Assembly: GCF_028561275.1 (NCBI RefSeq)
Contig: NZ_JAQQTF010000010.1
Location: forward strand, 182,530 to 246,529
DNA from: Aureisphaera galaxeae
Lineage (GTDB): Bacteria > Bacteroidota > Bacteroidia > Flavobacteriales > Flavobacteriaceae
Direction: 5' to 3'
DNA: 64,000 bases
The notes beneath the pieces were generated by a model that was not told the origin of the DNA, did no database searches, and saw nothing but the letters and a program-made list of their open reading frames with translations. This document shows, piece by piece, positions 8,442-17,781 of this stretch (position 1 is the first letter of the stretch; each line of letters starts with the position of its first letter). A program made the translations under genes and the position numbers.

Positions 8442-10103
8442 ATGCTAAAAAGATACTGGCAAAAAGGAAGAAAACAGAAAATTATCACCGTACTAGGAGG
8501 ATTGTTATTGCTTATCCTGTTGTTTGTGCTACGGGATGATTATCAACCGGTTTTACTCTTCCTTAGAAGGTTTATTTTCCTCATTTTGGTAGGGCTCGTT
8601 TTTCTGGTGTTCACCATTTCAAAATTTAGGAAGGCACCCAGTGCGGGCCGTCGTGTCCTTATCTTTTTAGGCATCGTAGCTTTCTTCGTCACGGGTTGGT
8701 TTTTTGGCTCCAAGCTACAGCTCTATCAATTCATGCAGAGCTACAATATCTACACTGACCTGAACAAGGTAGAAATCCACGAACTACCCCTTACCCAAAA
8801 TGAGCGCATCCAGCCACTCAACAATATCCTAACCATGGCCTACGAAAGTGTAGGAGAAACCCAGGAAGTGACGGTTCCCCATTTAATACGGGTAGATACT
8901 TCCAACCAATGGACCATGGCCGTGCAGCCTTCTAAGGACTATACTTGGCAACGCATGAACGATAATACCGAGGAACTGTTTGCCGTAGAAAGCACCTCTC
9001 CTTTTCCCCGTTTCTCGGGCGATAATCGCATTCCGGTGACCTTTGCTATTGGAGAATCGCTAGCATTTAGCAGAAACACTTACAACGCTGTAGTGCAGCG
9101 GTTCAATATCTTTCAGTTGTTTACCCATCAGCCGAGCGATGTCTTCTATATGAAAAACGACTCGGGAAAATGGGTGCAGGTAGTGAGTTTGGTGAAATAC
9201 AAAGGCTTTTTCTTTCCTTATCCTACCTACGGCGGCGTGATGGTTATAGAACAGGGAGAGCATGACTTTTCCGATTATATGGAACGTATCACCATCGGAA
9301 AGGGAACGTACATTCCCCCTTCAGAAATACAAAACTACCCCTTCCTTACAAGGCAAAACATCCTTTCGGAAAAAGTATCACGCCTTCAAGCACAGTCACT
9401 ACAATTCCTAGGAGGATTTACCGATCCGCTTCCGTGGAACAAGCAAACGGCTGTGAAGATTCCGGATTTGAAAGATGATGAAAATCAACAACCCTTTGTA
9501 ACCGATTTTAATTGGGATACCATGGAATACGATGCCTACAGTGGCTTGTATCACTGGTTCGGTTTGGAACCTATTGGAGAAGAACGCACCAGTCTTTCCT
9601 TTAGTGTCATGATTCCTTCCGATGGTACCGACAAACTTTTCTACTACAACCATTCCGCCAAAAAGGAAGGAATGGCTGGAGTAAGTGCCATGCCCTTAAA
9701 AGTGATCGAATCGAAAAAAGAGTATGACTGGAATGTAAACAAGCCTGTGGAGTTTCGTCCGTACATCAAGGAAATAGCAGGTAAAAAGCGTCTATTCGTA
9801 CTTAGCACCATTGCTGCTAAAATGGACGACAGCAAGAAGTTCGATGGAGCGGCTACACCGGATCTCGCCCTTATCGATTGCGAATATCGCGACGTCGTAT
9901 GGATCGATGCCAAGCACCCTTCACAATGGGAGACCAGTATTTTGAATCAGTTAGGGGAAACCTGGAAAGCCAGCGAAGGCCTAAGCGATGAAGATATTTG
10001 GCCTACCCGATTGGAAATGGACTTTGGACAAGAACGTGATAGCTTGTTATTGGATACGGTACAGCAGCTTAATTTTGAAGTAATCCCAGATACTATTCAG
10101 TAA
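8442..10103 (+). CDS. Membrane protein with large extracytoplasmic domain, last gene of the AAA+ operon
   Basis: 553 residues. Three hydrophobic helices lie near the start (about 13-27, 38-59 and 69-90), after a very basic N-terminus (KRYWQKGRKQK). A domain of about 450 residues, rich in aromatic residues and beta-like, follows and should be periplasmic if the helices are oriented as predicted. Blocks that stand out are FFFPYPTYGGVMVIEQGEHDF (about 253-273) and YDAYSGLYHWFGLEP. No known family recognised. It would give the system an envelope-facing sensor or effector. The 3' end overlaps the convergent acetyltransferase gene by 11 bp. Confidence 0.75.
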   Translation: MLKRYWQKGRKQKIITVLGGLLLLILLFVLRDDYQPVLLFLRRFIFLILVGLVFLVFTISKFRKAPSAGRRVLIFLGIVAFFVTGWFFGSKLQLYQFMQSYNIYTDLNKVEIHELPLTQNERIQPLNNILTMAYESVGETQEVTVPHLIRVDTSNQWTMAVQPSKDYTWQRMNDNTEELFAVESTSPFPRFSGDNRIPVTFAIGESLAFSRNTYNAVVQRFNIFQLFTHQPSDVFYMKNDSGKWVQVVSLVKYKGFFFPYPTYGGVMVIEQGEHDFSDYMERITIGKGTYIPPSEIQNYPFLTRQNILSEKVSRLQAQSLQFLGGFTDPLPWNKQTAVKIPDLKDDENQQPFVTDFNWDTMEYDAYSGLYHWFGLEPIGEERTSLSFSVMIPSDGTDKLFYYNHSAKKEGMAGVSAMPLKVIESKKEYDWNVNKPVEFRPYIKEIAGKKRLFVLSTIAAKMDDSKKFDGAATPDLALIDCEYRDVVWIDAKHPSQWETSILNQLGETWKASEGLSDEDIWPTRLEMDFGQERDSLLLDTVQQLNFEVIPDTIQ

Positions 10104-10611
10104 TCTTATATTCTAAAAGCACAACTTTATTTCCCCAGCAATTAGGACTTACCATGGGATCGTAGGGCGCCACAAAATGTTCTACCACCTTAAACCCAAA
10201 GGTTTTGTAATAGTTTACCAAATTGGGATTGTCGTCCCATGTATCCATTCTCAAGTATGGACGTTTTTTGCTCTTGGCTAAATCAACAGCCCATTTCATA
10301 ATATGCCCGAATAATCTCTTGCCCTTGTATTCCTGAGCAGTAATAACACGATGTAGAAATATAGCATCGTCCGCATCTTTGTCCCGCCAAATGGGTTTGT
10401 CGTTATATACGATGTTAAACACACAAGCCAGATTTCCATCTACCAACAACTTGTAATGCAATTGCTCGGCTATTGCTTGCTTCACACCTTTCCTATCATT
10501 GCTACGATATTGGGGATAGCCTTTTCGCTTCTGATACGCAATAGCATCATCGAAGATTTGGCAAGCAGCGTCCAAATCTTCTAGCTGGGTATTTGTAATC
10601 TCGATGGACAT
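10093..10611 (-). CDS. GNAT family N-acetyltransferase
   Basis: I place the start at the ATG at 10611, giving MSIEITNTQLEDLDAACQIF and 172 residues; the ATG at 10632 would lie inside the porin gene. The new start is 2 bp after the porin stop, so the two genes are probably co-transcribed. The fold is GNAT-like: an N-terminal strand-helix, central strands with AIFLHRVITAQEYKGKRLFGHIMKWA (the acetyl-CoA pyrophosphate-loop region, in a degenerate form QEYKGKRLF), and a C-terminal YYKTFGFKVVEHF block typical of the family. The substrate cannot be told. Confidence 0.85.
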   Translation of the reverse strand: MSIEITNTQLEDLDAACQIFDDAIAYQKRKGYPQYRSNDRKGVKQAIAEQLHYKLLVDGNLACVFNIVYNDKPIWRDKDADDAIFLHRVITAQEYKGKRLFGHIMKWAVDLAKSKKRPYLRMDTWDDNPNLVNYYKTFGFKVVEHFVAPYDPMVSPNCWGNKVVLLEYKITE

Positions 10612-10613
10612 GG

Positions 10614-12524
10614 TTACAGGAAGAAATTCCACACAAACCCAAAACGTATCACTGCATCGCGATACGGATAGCCTGGTGCCGAAAAATGATCGTTCGTGCT
10701 ATTAAAGAGCTGATTCACGAATTCATATTTCACATAAATCCGTGTTTGCCGAACCTTAGCATTGAAGAACACATCGAATATGGGATAGCCACCAATTTCT
10801 TGGTTGTTCTGAACATAAAATTCTGCCAATACGGGATCGTAACCATTGGCATTATAGGCCGTGAAATACTTGAAGTTGATCCCAGTTTGCATGAACATGG
10901 CCTTTTTGAACCACTCATCTTCGTAATACAAAGACTGTCGGGTGACAATTTCGGGAATATTGAAGACTTCTTCCCCGCTCAATGCCTGCTGGAACATGAC
11001 GGTATTGTTTAAAGCGAACTTCCCTAATCGGAACTCCCTTCCTACTTTCACCTTTAAATAATCTACCCGGTCTGCAAATTGTTGGGGCGTTGGGGTACTG
11101 TCATTGGCTTTGATCGTGAAATAGGTATAATCCTCAATACCCGTGTAACTCACCTCAGCATCCAACAACTTTTTGGAAGCAATCTCCAGTTTCAGTTCCT
11201 GCGTCTTTACATTATTGAAATTGTTCTGCCAATTGTAGTTCACATAATCGCTTTGGTACAATAGAAAGTTGAAATTGGGCGCCACGCTATGAATCTTGAT
11301 CTGGGCCTTCACCGAATTGTCTTCGTCAAACTGATAAGAAGCTCCTCCCAAAAGATAATTCGCATCGAAATCGCCCGAAATATTTATGGCTCCTTTCCCG
11401 AAAAGATCGAACCCTTTGTAATGTTTTCGGTAACTGGCACCAGCACGAATCAAATTCCCTTTCAATCTATTGGTAATTCTGCCATCGTCCAACTCCAGAA
11501 CGGAATCATAACCATAGTTATAATCCGTATATCCTATGAAGGCAGACAGTTCTCCCAATATGGAATTCTTGAAAGTAGCACTCCCCTCCGCCTGAAAATT
11601 TTCTAGTTTGGTTTGGGTCAATAAATTGGAGTTCAAATACGCTTCCCCTAATAAGTCACTGGCCGCCGTTTGCCCATACTTAAAGTCCTTTTCTTCAAAA
11701 CTGAGGGTAGTTCCCAAGGTGAGCATGGTATAATCCAGACTATCCTTTTTAGAAATAAGATCGTATTCTTGGGCACCCCAAAAGCGAAGTCCTTCTAATT
11801 TGTTTTCGGCATCTTCAAAATTCACATCCAGTCGACCACGATCATCAAACTCGGGATCACCTGCTTCAAAAAGATCGATGGATGTTTGGGTCAACCCGCC
11901 GTTTTCCTGGTTCAAAATATCCTGTGCCGCCACATGGGCTCTAAGTCGATAGCGATCGTTCTTGGTTTTATAATTTGTGGTAAATCGGAAATTCCCTGTA
12001 CTGGTTAAAATGTTCTGATACTTTCCAAGCGACCGCAATCCCCTATAAGCAATGGAAAAATTAAAACGTTCGTTGGTATTTACTGTAAAAAATGCGTCCA
12101 ACTGTTGCCCTTGCGCGAACGCCGTTTTAAAATACAGTTCAGTAAGTGGCGTGGGAACATTAAAGTAACGCATGTCCTTCGCATCCATATAATTGAAATG
12201 GTGCGATTGGGCCACGAATTTGGGCATAAGATTGAAATCATCAAAAGTGTATCCCAACGAGTTATAGGTCTGCCCCACATTAGAAAAGGGTAATAATTCG
12301 AAATTATCGCGGCGTAAATAGTTGTAATTGTATTCTTTCTGAATAGTGAGCGTGGTATCCAAATAGGTAGTATCCCTATCGGCCGAAATGATTTTATACA
12401 ATTCTATGGGTGGCTTTTCAGGTTTTCCTTGACCTGCTTTGCCTTGAAACTGGCTAGGAATATTTTGTGAAAACACTGTTGCCGAAGCACATAAAAAGAA
12501 AAGTAGCAAAAGTGTCCTGATCAT
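10614..12524 (-). CDS. Putative outer-membrane porin (Porin_10 type)
   Basis: 636 residues with a signal peptide (LLLLFFLCASATVFSQ). The early mature region (PIELYKIISADRDTTYLDTT, then LRRDNFELLPFSNVGQTYN) and the long series of alternating amphipathic strands ending in an aromatic-hydrophobic strand (FGFVWNFFL) are those of the Bacteroidota putative porin family (Porin_10). It should form an outer-membrane beta-barrel; the solute is unknown. A -7 element TACCTTTG lies 20 bp before the ATG on the minus strand (12544-12551), divergent from the rnhB promoter. Confidence 0.88.
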   Translation of the reverse strand: MIRTLLLLFFLCASATVFSQNIPSQFQGKAGQGKPEKPPIELYKIISADRDTTYLDTTLTIQKEYNYNYLRRDNFELLPFSNVGQTYNSLGYTFDDFNLMPKFVAQSHHFNYMDAKDMRYFNVPTPLTELYFKTAFAQGQQLDAFFTVNTNERFNFSIAYRGLRSLGKYQNILTSTGNFRFTTNYKTKNDRYRLRAHVAAQDILNQENGGLTQTSIDLFEAGDPEFDDRGRLDVNFEDAENKLEGLRFWGAQEYDLISKKDSLDYTMLTLGTTLSFEEKDFKYGQTAASDLLGEAYLNSNLLTQTKLENFQAEGSATFKNSILGELSAFIGYTDYNYGYDSVLELDDGRITNRLKGNLIRAGASYRKHYKGFDLFGKGAINISGDFDANYLLGGASYQFDEDNSVKAQIKIHSVAPNFNFLLYQSDYVNYNWQNNFNNVKTQELKLEIASKKLLDAEVSYTGIEDYTYFTIKANDSTPTPQQFADRVDYLKVKVGREFRLGKFALNNTVMFQQALSGEEVFNIPEIVTRQSLYYEDEWFKKAMFMQTGINFKYFTAYNANGYDPVLAEFYVQNNQEIGGYPIFDVFFNAKVRQTRIYVKYEFVNQLFNSTNDHFSAPGYPYRDAVIRFGFVWNFFL

Positions 12525-12543
12525 TGAAAAAGCTCTTAGGGAA

Positions 12544-12585
12544 CAAAGGTAAATGTTTAAACGGAATTGCGTATTTTTAATTTTG
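12544..12585. promoter_or_regulatory. Divergent -7 elements for the porin gene and rnhB
   Basis: CAAAGGTA at 12544-12551 reads TACCTTTG on the minus strand, and TAATTTTG at 12578-12585 reads on the plus strand. Both fit the Bacteroidota TAnnTTTG -7 consensus. Neither has a convincing TTG at the -33 position. The rnhB element is so close to the start codon that the leader would be very short. Confidence 0.55.
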
Positions 12586-12586
12586 A

Positions 12587-13186
12587 GTGTTGAAGTTAAA
12601 AATTCATAAAGATTTACTCGAATGCGGAACCGACGAAGCCGGCCGCGGTTGTCTGGCGGGTCCCGTTACTGCCGCAGCGGTGATTTTACCCGATGATTTT
12701 TCGCACCCTTGGCTCACCGATTCCAAACAACTTACCGAAAAGAAGCGTATGGAATTGAAACCCATTATTGAGGAAAGTGCGCTTTCCTTCGGGGTGACCC
12801 ATGTCATGATGGAAGAAATCGATCAGATCAATATTCTGAACGCTTCCATTTTGGGAATGCACCGATCTATAGATCAACTCAAGCCGCTTCCACAATTTAT
12901 CGCCATCGACGGAAATAAGTTTAAACCCTATGCTAAAATACCCTACGAATGCGTGGTAAAAGGAGATGGTAAATACTTGCATATAGCCGCAGCTTCTATC
13001 TTGGCAAAGACCTATCGCGATCTTTATATGGAACAGCTCCATGAGGAATTTCCCATGTACAACTGGAAAAAGAACAAAGGATATCCTACCCAAGAACATA
13101 GGGAAGCAATAAAGAAATACGGCCCCAGTCCCTATCACAGAAAAAGTTTCCGCTTACTTCCCGAACAATTGAAATTGGACTTTTAA
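12587..13186 (+). CDS. rnhB: Ribonuclease HII
   Basis: 199 residues, usual length for RNase HII, which cuts RNA in RNA-DNA hybrids and single ribonucleotides in [17 protein letters not shown] (about 14-27) carries the first catalytic Asp-Glu pair, FIAIDGNKF (about 104-112) the next Asp, and [13 protein letters not shown] plus the C-terminal [18 protein letters not shown] block complete the family pattern. There is no ATG: GTG at 12587 gives [14 protein letters not shown], and the next codon, TTG at 12590, is an alternative. The gene is single, divergent from the porin gene. Confidence 0.95.
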   Translation: MLKLKIHKDLLECGTDEAGRGCLAGPVTAAAVILPDDFSHPWLTDSKQLTEKKRMELKPIIEESALSFGVTHVMMEEIDQINILNASILGMHRSIDQLKPLPQFIAIDGNKFKPYAKIPYECVVKGDGKYLHIAAASILAKTYRDLYMEQLHEEFPMYNWKKNKGYPTQEHREAIKKYGPSPYHRKSFRLLPEQLKLDF

Positions 13187-13264
13187 GATTTGGGTGTTGA
13201 AAACCCGTAGATAAACTGTTTCTACCGTATACGAAATACCCCTAAAAGGGTGTTATTTTTGTGT

Positions 13265-15670
13265 ATGCGATTTCGATTCACACCCCTATTTCTAGTGTTA
13301 TTGGCCCTAAGTTTTTCGGCTTGCGAAAAAAGGATCGAACGATCCGAAAATTTGGTCGATTATTTACCTTCAAATCCAGGGGTAGTGATAAAAATTGCCA
13401 ATCTAGAAACGGCAAAGAAAGATTTCGAAAACAGCAGTTTATACAATGAACTCTCCCATCCGTTGCTTTATGAGTTCATAAAATTGTACCCAGAATTCGT
13501 TGCCTCCCTAAAGCCTCAGTACCCTAGTGCCATTTCCTTTAAAAAGTCTTCGGACACGACGCACTACACGATTATTACCAAATACCACCCCGAGGTATTT
13601 CAATTCGATTCGGTAGCCCCACCCACAAATAAAAAGTATAAAAAGCAAACCATAGACATCATAAAGAGGGATGAGAGACCCCACTATAGTACGGTATTGG
13701 ATAGTGTTTTTGTGATTTCCTCTTCAGAAAAACTCATTGAAAACATTGTAGATGGTACGCTCCCCGAAAGTGATCCATTGCGGAAGGCATTTCAATTGAA
13801 CCAAACTGCCGAGTTATCCTCCATATTTACGCTGGAACCGCTACAAATAGATTCCACCCAAATACAACTGGGCACCCAAGCAGCAATGGCCTTAGACATT
13901 CTTCCCAAGGGAGCCATGGCCACTGGAGTATTGATCGATAGGGATAGTCTCCCTAGCCTCCTTTCCATTTTTGAAGGATTGGTGCCACAACGAAATCAAA
14001 TTGCCCAAGTACTTCCCGTTTCGGCAAAACAAGCAAGGGTTGTGACCTTTCAAGATGCTCAATTGCTATCCAACAACCTTCAAACCTTTCACAAGGATAG
14101 TATAGCACTACCTTCCTTCTTCGACGCGGTGGTTGAAATAGGAAGTATTGAAACATCTTCTGGAAGTAGTATGGTGGTTCGCAGCGTAGATCCCGACATT
14201 ACCCAAGAAGAGCTGAATACGGGACTTAATGAATTATCGGAGTTCAGGGAAATAAAACTTTTTCGATTCACCGAAGGAGCATCCTTGTTCGAAAGATTCT
14301 ATCCGATTTTAGAAAACCCTTCACCGAACATTCTCTTTGTCTGGGAAGACTTTTTCATCTTTTCGGAAAGTCAAGAAAGTGCAAAAGATATCATTACGGC
14401 GATAAAAAACGGAAGCGTTTTAGAAAAGTCGACCGTGTATGAAGAGGCCTTGCCCGAATTGAGTCAGGCTTCCTCCTTTTTGGTGTACAATATGCAAGGG
14501 CAGATCGATGCATGGATGGCTCCCTTTTTATCTACCGAGGAAGGAACCGTATCCAAACATCCCTTCGTTTCACTGCAACTAAGCAGTGATCGTGACTTTG
14601 CCCATGTGAATTTGGTTTGCAAGGAGTTGAACGGTTCCAAAAAACAGGTGTCGGGTGTAGTTACCCAATTGTTTTCTGAATCCTTGGACGCACCTATTCT
14701 TATGGAACCACAATTCTTTACCAATCATAGAACCAAAGGAAAGGATATGGTGGTTCAGGACATTGAAAATCGCTTGTATCTAATTTCAAGCAGTGGAAAA
14801 GTCCTTTGGAAAAAACGATTGGACGGTCCTATACTGGGTGATATTCAAGAGGTAGATATCTTGCGTAACGGCAAAAAGCAATTGGCTTTTGCCACCCCAA
14901 AATCCTTTCAGGTTATAGATCGCAATGGCAATACGGTGAATCCGTTCCCTAAGAAATTCAGGGATCCCATTACACAACCCCTCGCTGTGTTCGATTATGA
15001 TAATAAGCGGAAGTACCGTTTTGTAGTGACCCAAGGAAAAGAGGTTCATATGTACGATAGCAAGGGTAAAACGGTCACTGGATTTACCTTTAAAAAGGCA
15101 CAATCCAATATAGTCTTACCGCCCCAACACATTCGTATGCGTACCAAGGATTATTTACTTATTGCTGAAGAGAATGGTAAGCTGAACATTTTAAGCCGAG
15201 TTGGAAAAGTGAGGGTTCGCACGGGCAAAACATTCAATTTTTCGGACATGCCCATTGCCAAAGAAGGCGATAATTTCGCATTAATCACCAAAGAGAAAAC
15301 CAAAGTAAGTATTTCGCAAACGGGAAAGGTAACTTCGCAATCCCTAGACGTTTCGGACAACTATCAATTTAAGATTCTTGGAAATACCAAAGTAACCTTG
15401 GATGATAATCTACTTCGAATTAATGGTAAATTGGTAGAGCTTCCTTACGGTATTTACACCGAACCTATCATCTTGAATTCCAACAGAGGTACTTTTATCG
15501 CCATAACCGAAACCCAAGAAAACAAACTCTATGTCATTGACAAGTCGGGAACTATTCTTGATGGTTTCCCTGTTTATGGAACATCTGTAGCCGATATTGC
15601 CATCGTGAAAGGCAAAATATGGGTGACGGCAGCCGTTGGAGAATCGGAAATAGCGGCTTATTCCTTATAA
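13265..15670 (+). CDS. Large lipoprotein with a C-terminal propeller-like region
   Basis: 801 residues from the ATG at 13265. A GTG 15 bp upstream is possible, but it lies before TATTTTTG (13254-13261), which looks like a -7 element. The N-terminus is a lipoprotein signal with Cys in LALSFSAC. Residues 30-470 are an alpha/beta region of unknown family. From about 485 to the end there are repeated short strands with GK/NG turns (YLISSSGKVLWKKRLDG, FQVIDRNGNTV, HMYDSKGKTV, LYVIDKSGTIL), resembling PQQ/WD-type propeller blades. It is probably an envelope lipoprotein. Flanking genes give no clue to its role. Confidence 0.8.
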   Translation: MRFRFTPLFLVLLALSFSACEKRIERSENLVDYLPSNPGVVIKIANLETAKKDFENSSLYNELSHPLLYEFIKLYPEFVASLKPQYPSAISFKKSSDTTHYTIITKYHPEVFQFDSVAPPTNKKYKKQTIDIIKRDERPHYSTVLDSVFVISSSEKLIENIVDGTLPESDPLRKAFQLNQTAELSSIFTLEPLQIDSTQIQLGTQAAMALDILPKGAMATGVLIDRDSLPSLLSIFEGLVPQRNQIAQVLPVSAKQARVVTFQDAQLLSNNLQTFHKDSIALPSFFDAVVEIGSIETSSGSSMVVRSVDPDITQEELNTGLNELSEFREIKLFRFTEGASLFERFYPILENPSPNILFVWEDFFIFSESQESAKDIITAIKNGSVLEKSTVYEEALPELSQASSFLVYNMQGQIDAWMAPFLSTEEGTVSKHPFVSLQLSSDRDFAHVNLVCKELNGSKKQVSGVVTQLFSESLDAPILMEPQFFTNHRTKGKDMVVQDIENRLYLISSSGKVLWKKRLDGPILGDIQEVDILRNGKKQLAFATPKSFQVIDRNGNTVNPFPKKFRDPITQPLAVFDYDNKRKYRFVVTQGKEVHMYDSKGKTVTGFTFKKAQSNIVLPPQHIRMRTKDYLLIAEENGKLNILSRVGKVRVRTGKTFNFSDMPIAKEGDNFALITKEKTKVSISQTGKVTSQSLDVSDNYQFKILGNTKVTLDDNLLRINGKLVELPYGIYTEPIILNSNRGTFIAITETQENKLYVIDKSGTILDGFPVYGTSVADIAIVKGKIWVTAAVGESEIAAYSL

Positions 15671-15688
15671 AAAACAAGAAAAACCCTG

Positions 15689-15720
15689 TTGACAATCACA
15701 TAGTTAAGGGGTTATTTTTG
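15689..15720 (+). promoter_or_regulatory. Promoter of the OmpA-family gene
   Basis: TTG at 15689-15691 (in GTTGACA) and TATTTTTG at 15713-15720 are separated by 21 bp, matching the Bacteroidota -33/-7 pattern. It places the transcript start near 15727, which rules out the in-frame GTG at 15720 and supports the ATG at 15744. Confidence 0.75.
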
Positions 15721-15743
15721 TGGCCAACGCTAAAAACCGTTTC

Positions 15744-17291
15744 ATGAAATCCTCACTCAAAACTCCCCTGGTGCTTGTGTTGTTATTATTTGTAGCAAGT
15801 GCCATACAAGCACAGACCAAACGAATTAAACGCCCAAAAAGCAGTGTCGGCATTTACAGTGTAGATACTTTCGTTCGAAATTCCTTCGACATCTACGACA
15901 AAGTATATCGCTACGATGGTTACGCCAAGGCTGGAAAATCCTTAGATGATGATGACATCGACATCCTAGAAGACGCCCTTACCGATGCAGAATTGCTTAT
16001 GACCAGTGCACCCAATATCCTTTCGGATCTCGACGGAGCCGGCGCCCTAAAACAAGCCAAGGCAACCCTGCAAATTAACAAGGCCAAAAAGGCCTTAAAG
16101 TACAGCATTAAAACAGCCACCGAACTTCTGGCGGGAAGACGCTCGGGGAATGAAGACAGCGAAGACACTTCTGAAGGAGACACCAAAGACGATGATTCCA
16201 ATTCTGAAGAAGCCTCTTCCGAATCTGGGACTGGAACCAGCAGCCCAGGGGGATCCAGCGATGGGCCTTCAAGCACCTTTAAAATAAACAGCAAATTCGA
16301 TTTTGTACCAGGAGATGAATTGTTGTTTTTCGATGATTATTCCAATGATTTTATTGGTGACTTCCCTAGCAAGTGGAATACCAACGGAAGTGGAGAGGTT
16401 GTTACCTTTAATGACAACAACGAACGCTGGTTAGAAATCCTTTCCGGTTACGGTATTTATTACATGCCACTGGATGTAGACCTTCCCGAAGAATATACTA
16501 TAGAGTTTGACCTATTTGGTTACGGATTGGACAGTAAAACCTCCTCCACTGCCAAATTACAAATCCTATTGTCCGATAATACCAAATTCAAACAAGGAGA
16601 ATATTGGGCGGCCGCATGGATTCCCTTTGGTCAATATGGGGCCTTTGGCATACAGGTAAAGAGTTACGCCTACGGCGAAGGGCATACGATAAACAATACC
16701 ATAACAGCAGACATTAGAAAGGCCACTCTAAACAGACCACATATTTCCATAGCAGTAAACAAAGAACGATTCCGTCTTTGGGTGAATGAGAAAAAATACA
16801 TCGACATTCCGAAAATGCTGACCCAAAAAGACCAAATTAAAGCCCTAAAGTTTCACGCCGAAGGGTTTAAGGATGGCAAGGAAAAAATATTCATTAGAAA
16901 TGTGAAAATCGCCAAGGGAGGATTGGATCTTCGTCGCACCCTATTATCTGAAGGAAAAGTGTCCACCAACGGCATTCTTTTCGATTCTGGTTCGGCCACC
17001 ATTCAACCACAATCCTATGGTATTCTTCGACAGATCTCTCAAGTGCTACAGCAAGATAGCTCCATGAAATTACTTATTGTAGGCCATACCGATAGCGATG
17101 GTAGCGACAGCAATAATTTGGCACTATCCAAATCCAGGGCTGCTTCCGTGAAACAGGCTTTAATTACAACCTATGGGGTTGATGGTAGTCGCTTAAGCAC
17201 CGATGGTAAGGGAGAAGGTGAACCTGTAGCAGACAATAGCTCGGTCGATGGAAAAGCCAAAAACAGAAGGGTAGTTTTCATTAGGAAGTAA
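15744..17291 (+). CDS. OmpA-family outer-membrane protein with laminin-G-like middle region
   Basis: 515 residues from ATG 15744. A signal peptide (MKSSLKTPLVLVLLLFVASAIQAQ) is followed by a helical part, then a Ser/Asp/Glu-rich low-complexity linker (about 135-175). A beta-sandwich-like region comes next, reading LLFFDDYSNDFIGDFPSKW onward, which recalls concanavalin/LamG-type domains. At the C-terminus an OmpA-like peptidoglycan-binding domain is clear (ILFDSGSATIQPQSYGIL, then LLIVGHTDSDGSDSNNLALSKSRAASVK and NRRVVFIRK). This domain anchors outer-membrane proteins to the cell wall. The start was set by the promoter at 15689-15720. Confidence 0.9.
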   Translation: MKSSLKTPLVLVLLLFVASAIQAQTKRIKRPKSSVGIYSVDTFVRNSFDIYDKVYRYDGYAKAGKSLDDDDIDILEDALTDAELLMTSAPNILSDLDGAGALKQAKATLQINKAKKALKYSIKTATELLAGRRSGNEDSEDTSEGDTKDDDSNSEEASSESGTGTSSPGGSSDGPSSTFKINSKFDFVPGDELLFFDDYSNDFIGDFPSKWNTNGSGEVVTFNDNNERWLEILSGYGIYYMPLDVDLPEEYTIEFDLFGYGLDSKTSSTAKLQILLSDNTKFKQGEYWAAAWIPFGQYGAFGIQVKSYAYGEGHTINNTITADIRKATLNRPHISIAVNKERFRLWVNEKKYIDIPKMLTQKDQIKALKFHAEGFKDGKEKIFIRNVKIAKGGLDLRRTLLSEGKVSTNGILFDSGSATIQPQSYGILRQISQVLQQDSSMKLLIVGHTDSDGSDSNNLALSKSRAASVKQALITTYGVDGSRLSTDGKGEGEPVADNSSVDGKAKNRRVVFIRK

Positions 17292-17358
17292 GCCTTTCCC
17301 ATGTTACATTTTTGCGGAAAATCGAGTATCTTTAGGAGTACAAACACCTATACATTCG

Positions 17359-17781
17359 ATGATGAAACTAAACACCTATTTAACCTTTAACGGAAATTGT
17401 GAAGAGGCCATGAACTTCTATAAGGAAATTCTCAATGGCGAATTCACCACATTTATGAGATTTGGGGAGGCACCTCCCAATGCGTTCCCGGTTGCCGATG
17501 AGCATAAAGACCTTGTCATGCACTGTACGCTGGAATTTGGCGAAGCGACTTTAATGGCTTCAGACACCAATCAGCCAGAACATTTGGTCACGGGAAGCAA
17601 TTACCATTTAAGTATTGGCACCGATGTAACCAAAGGGGAAGCTGCTTTTAATGCCTTAAGCGAAGGCGGACAAATACTAATGCCCTATGCAGACGTTTTC
17701 TGGGGTGGCAAGTTCGGGATGCTGGTAGACAAATATGGAATTCAGTGGATGGTTTCTTCCGACCACAAACCAGAAGACTAA
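17359..17781 (+). CDS. VOC family protein, PhnB-like
   Basis: About 140 residues; the first two codons are both ATG, and the second (17362) gives the usual MKLNTYLTFNGNCEEAMNFYK start. That block, the middle FGEATLMASDTNQPEH, and the end DVFWGGKFGMLVDKYGIQWMV are the pattern of PhnB-type VOC (glyoxalase/bleomycin-resistance fold) proteins. The usual substrate is unknown and the metal site is often degenerate in this subgroup. It converges with lipB, overlapping its stop by 4 bp. Confidence 0.9.
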   Translation: MMKLNTYLTFNGNCEEAMNFYKEILNGEFTTFMRFGEAPPNAFPVADEHKDLVMHCTLEFGEATLMASDTNQPEHLVTGSNYHLSIGTDVTKGEAAFNALSEGGQILMPYADVFWGGKFGMLVDKYGIQWMVSSDHKPED

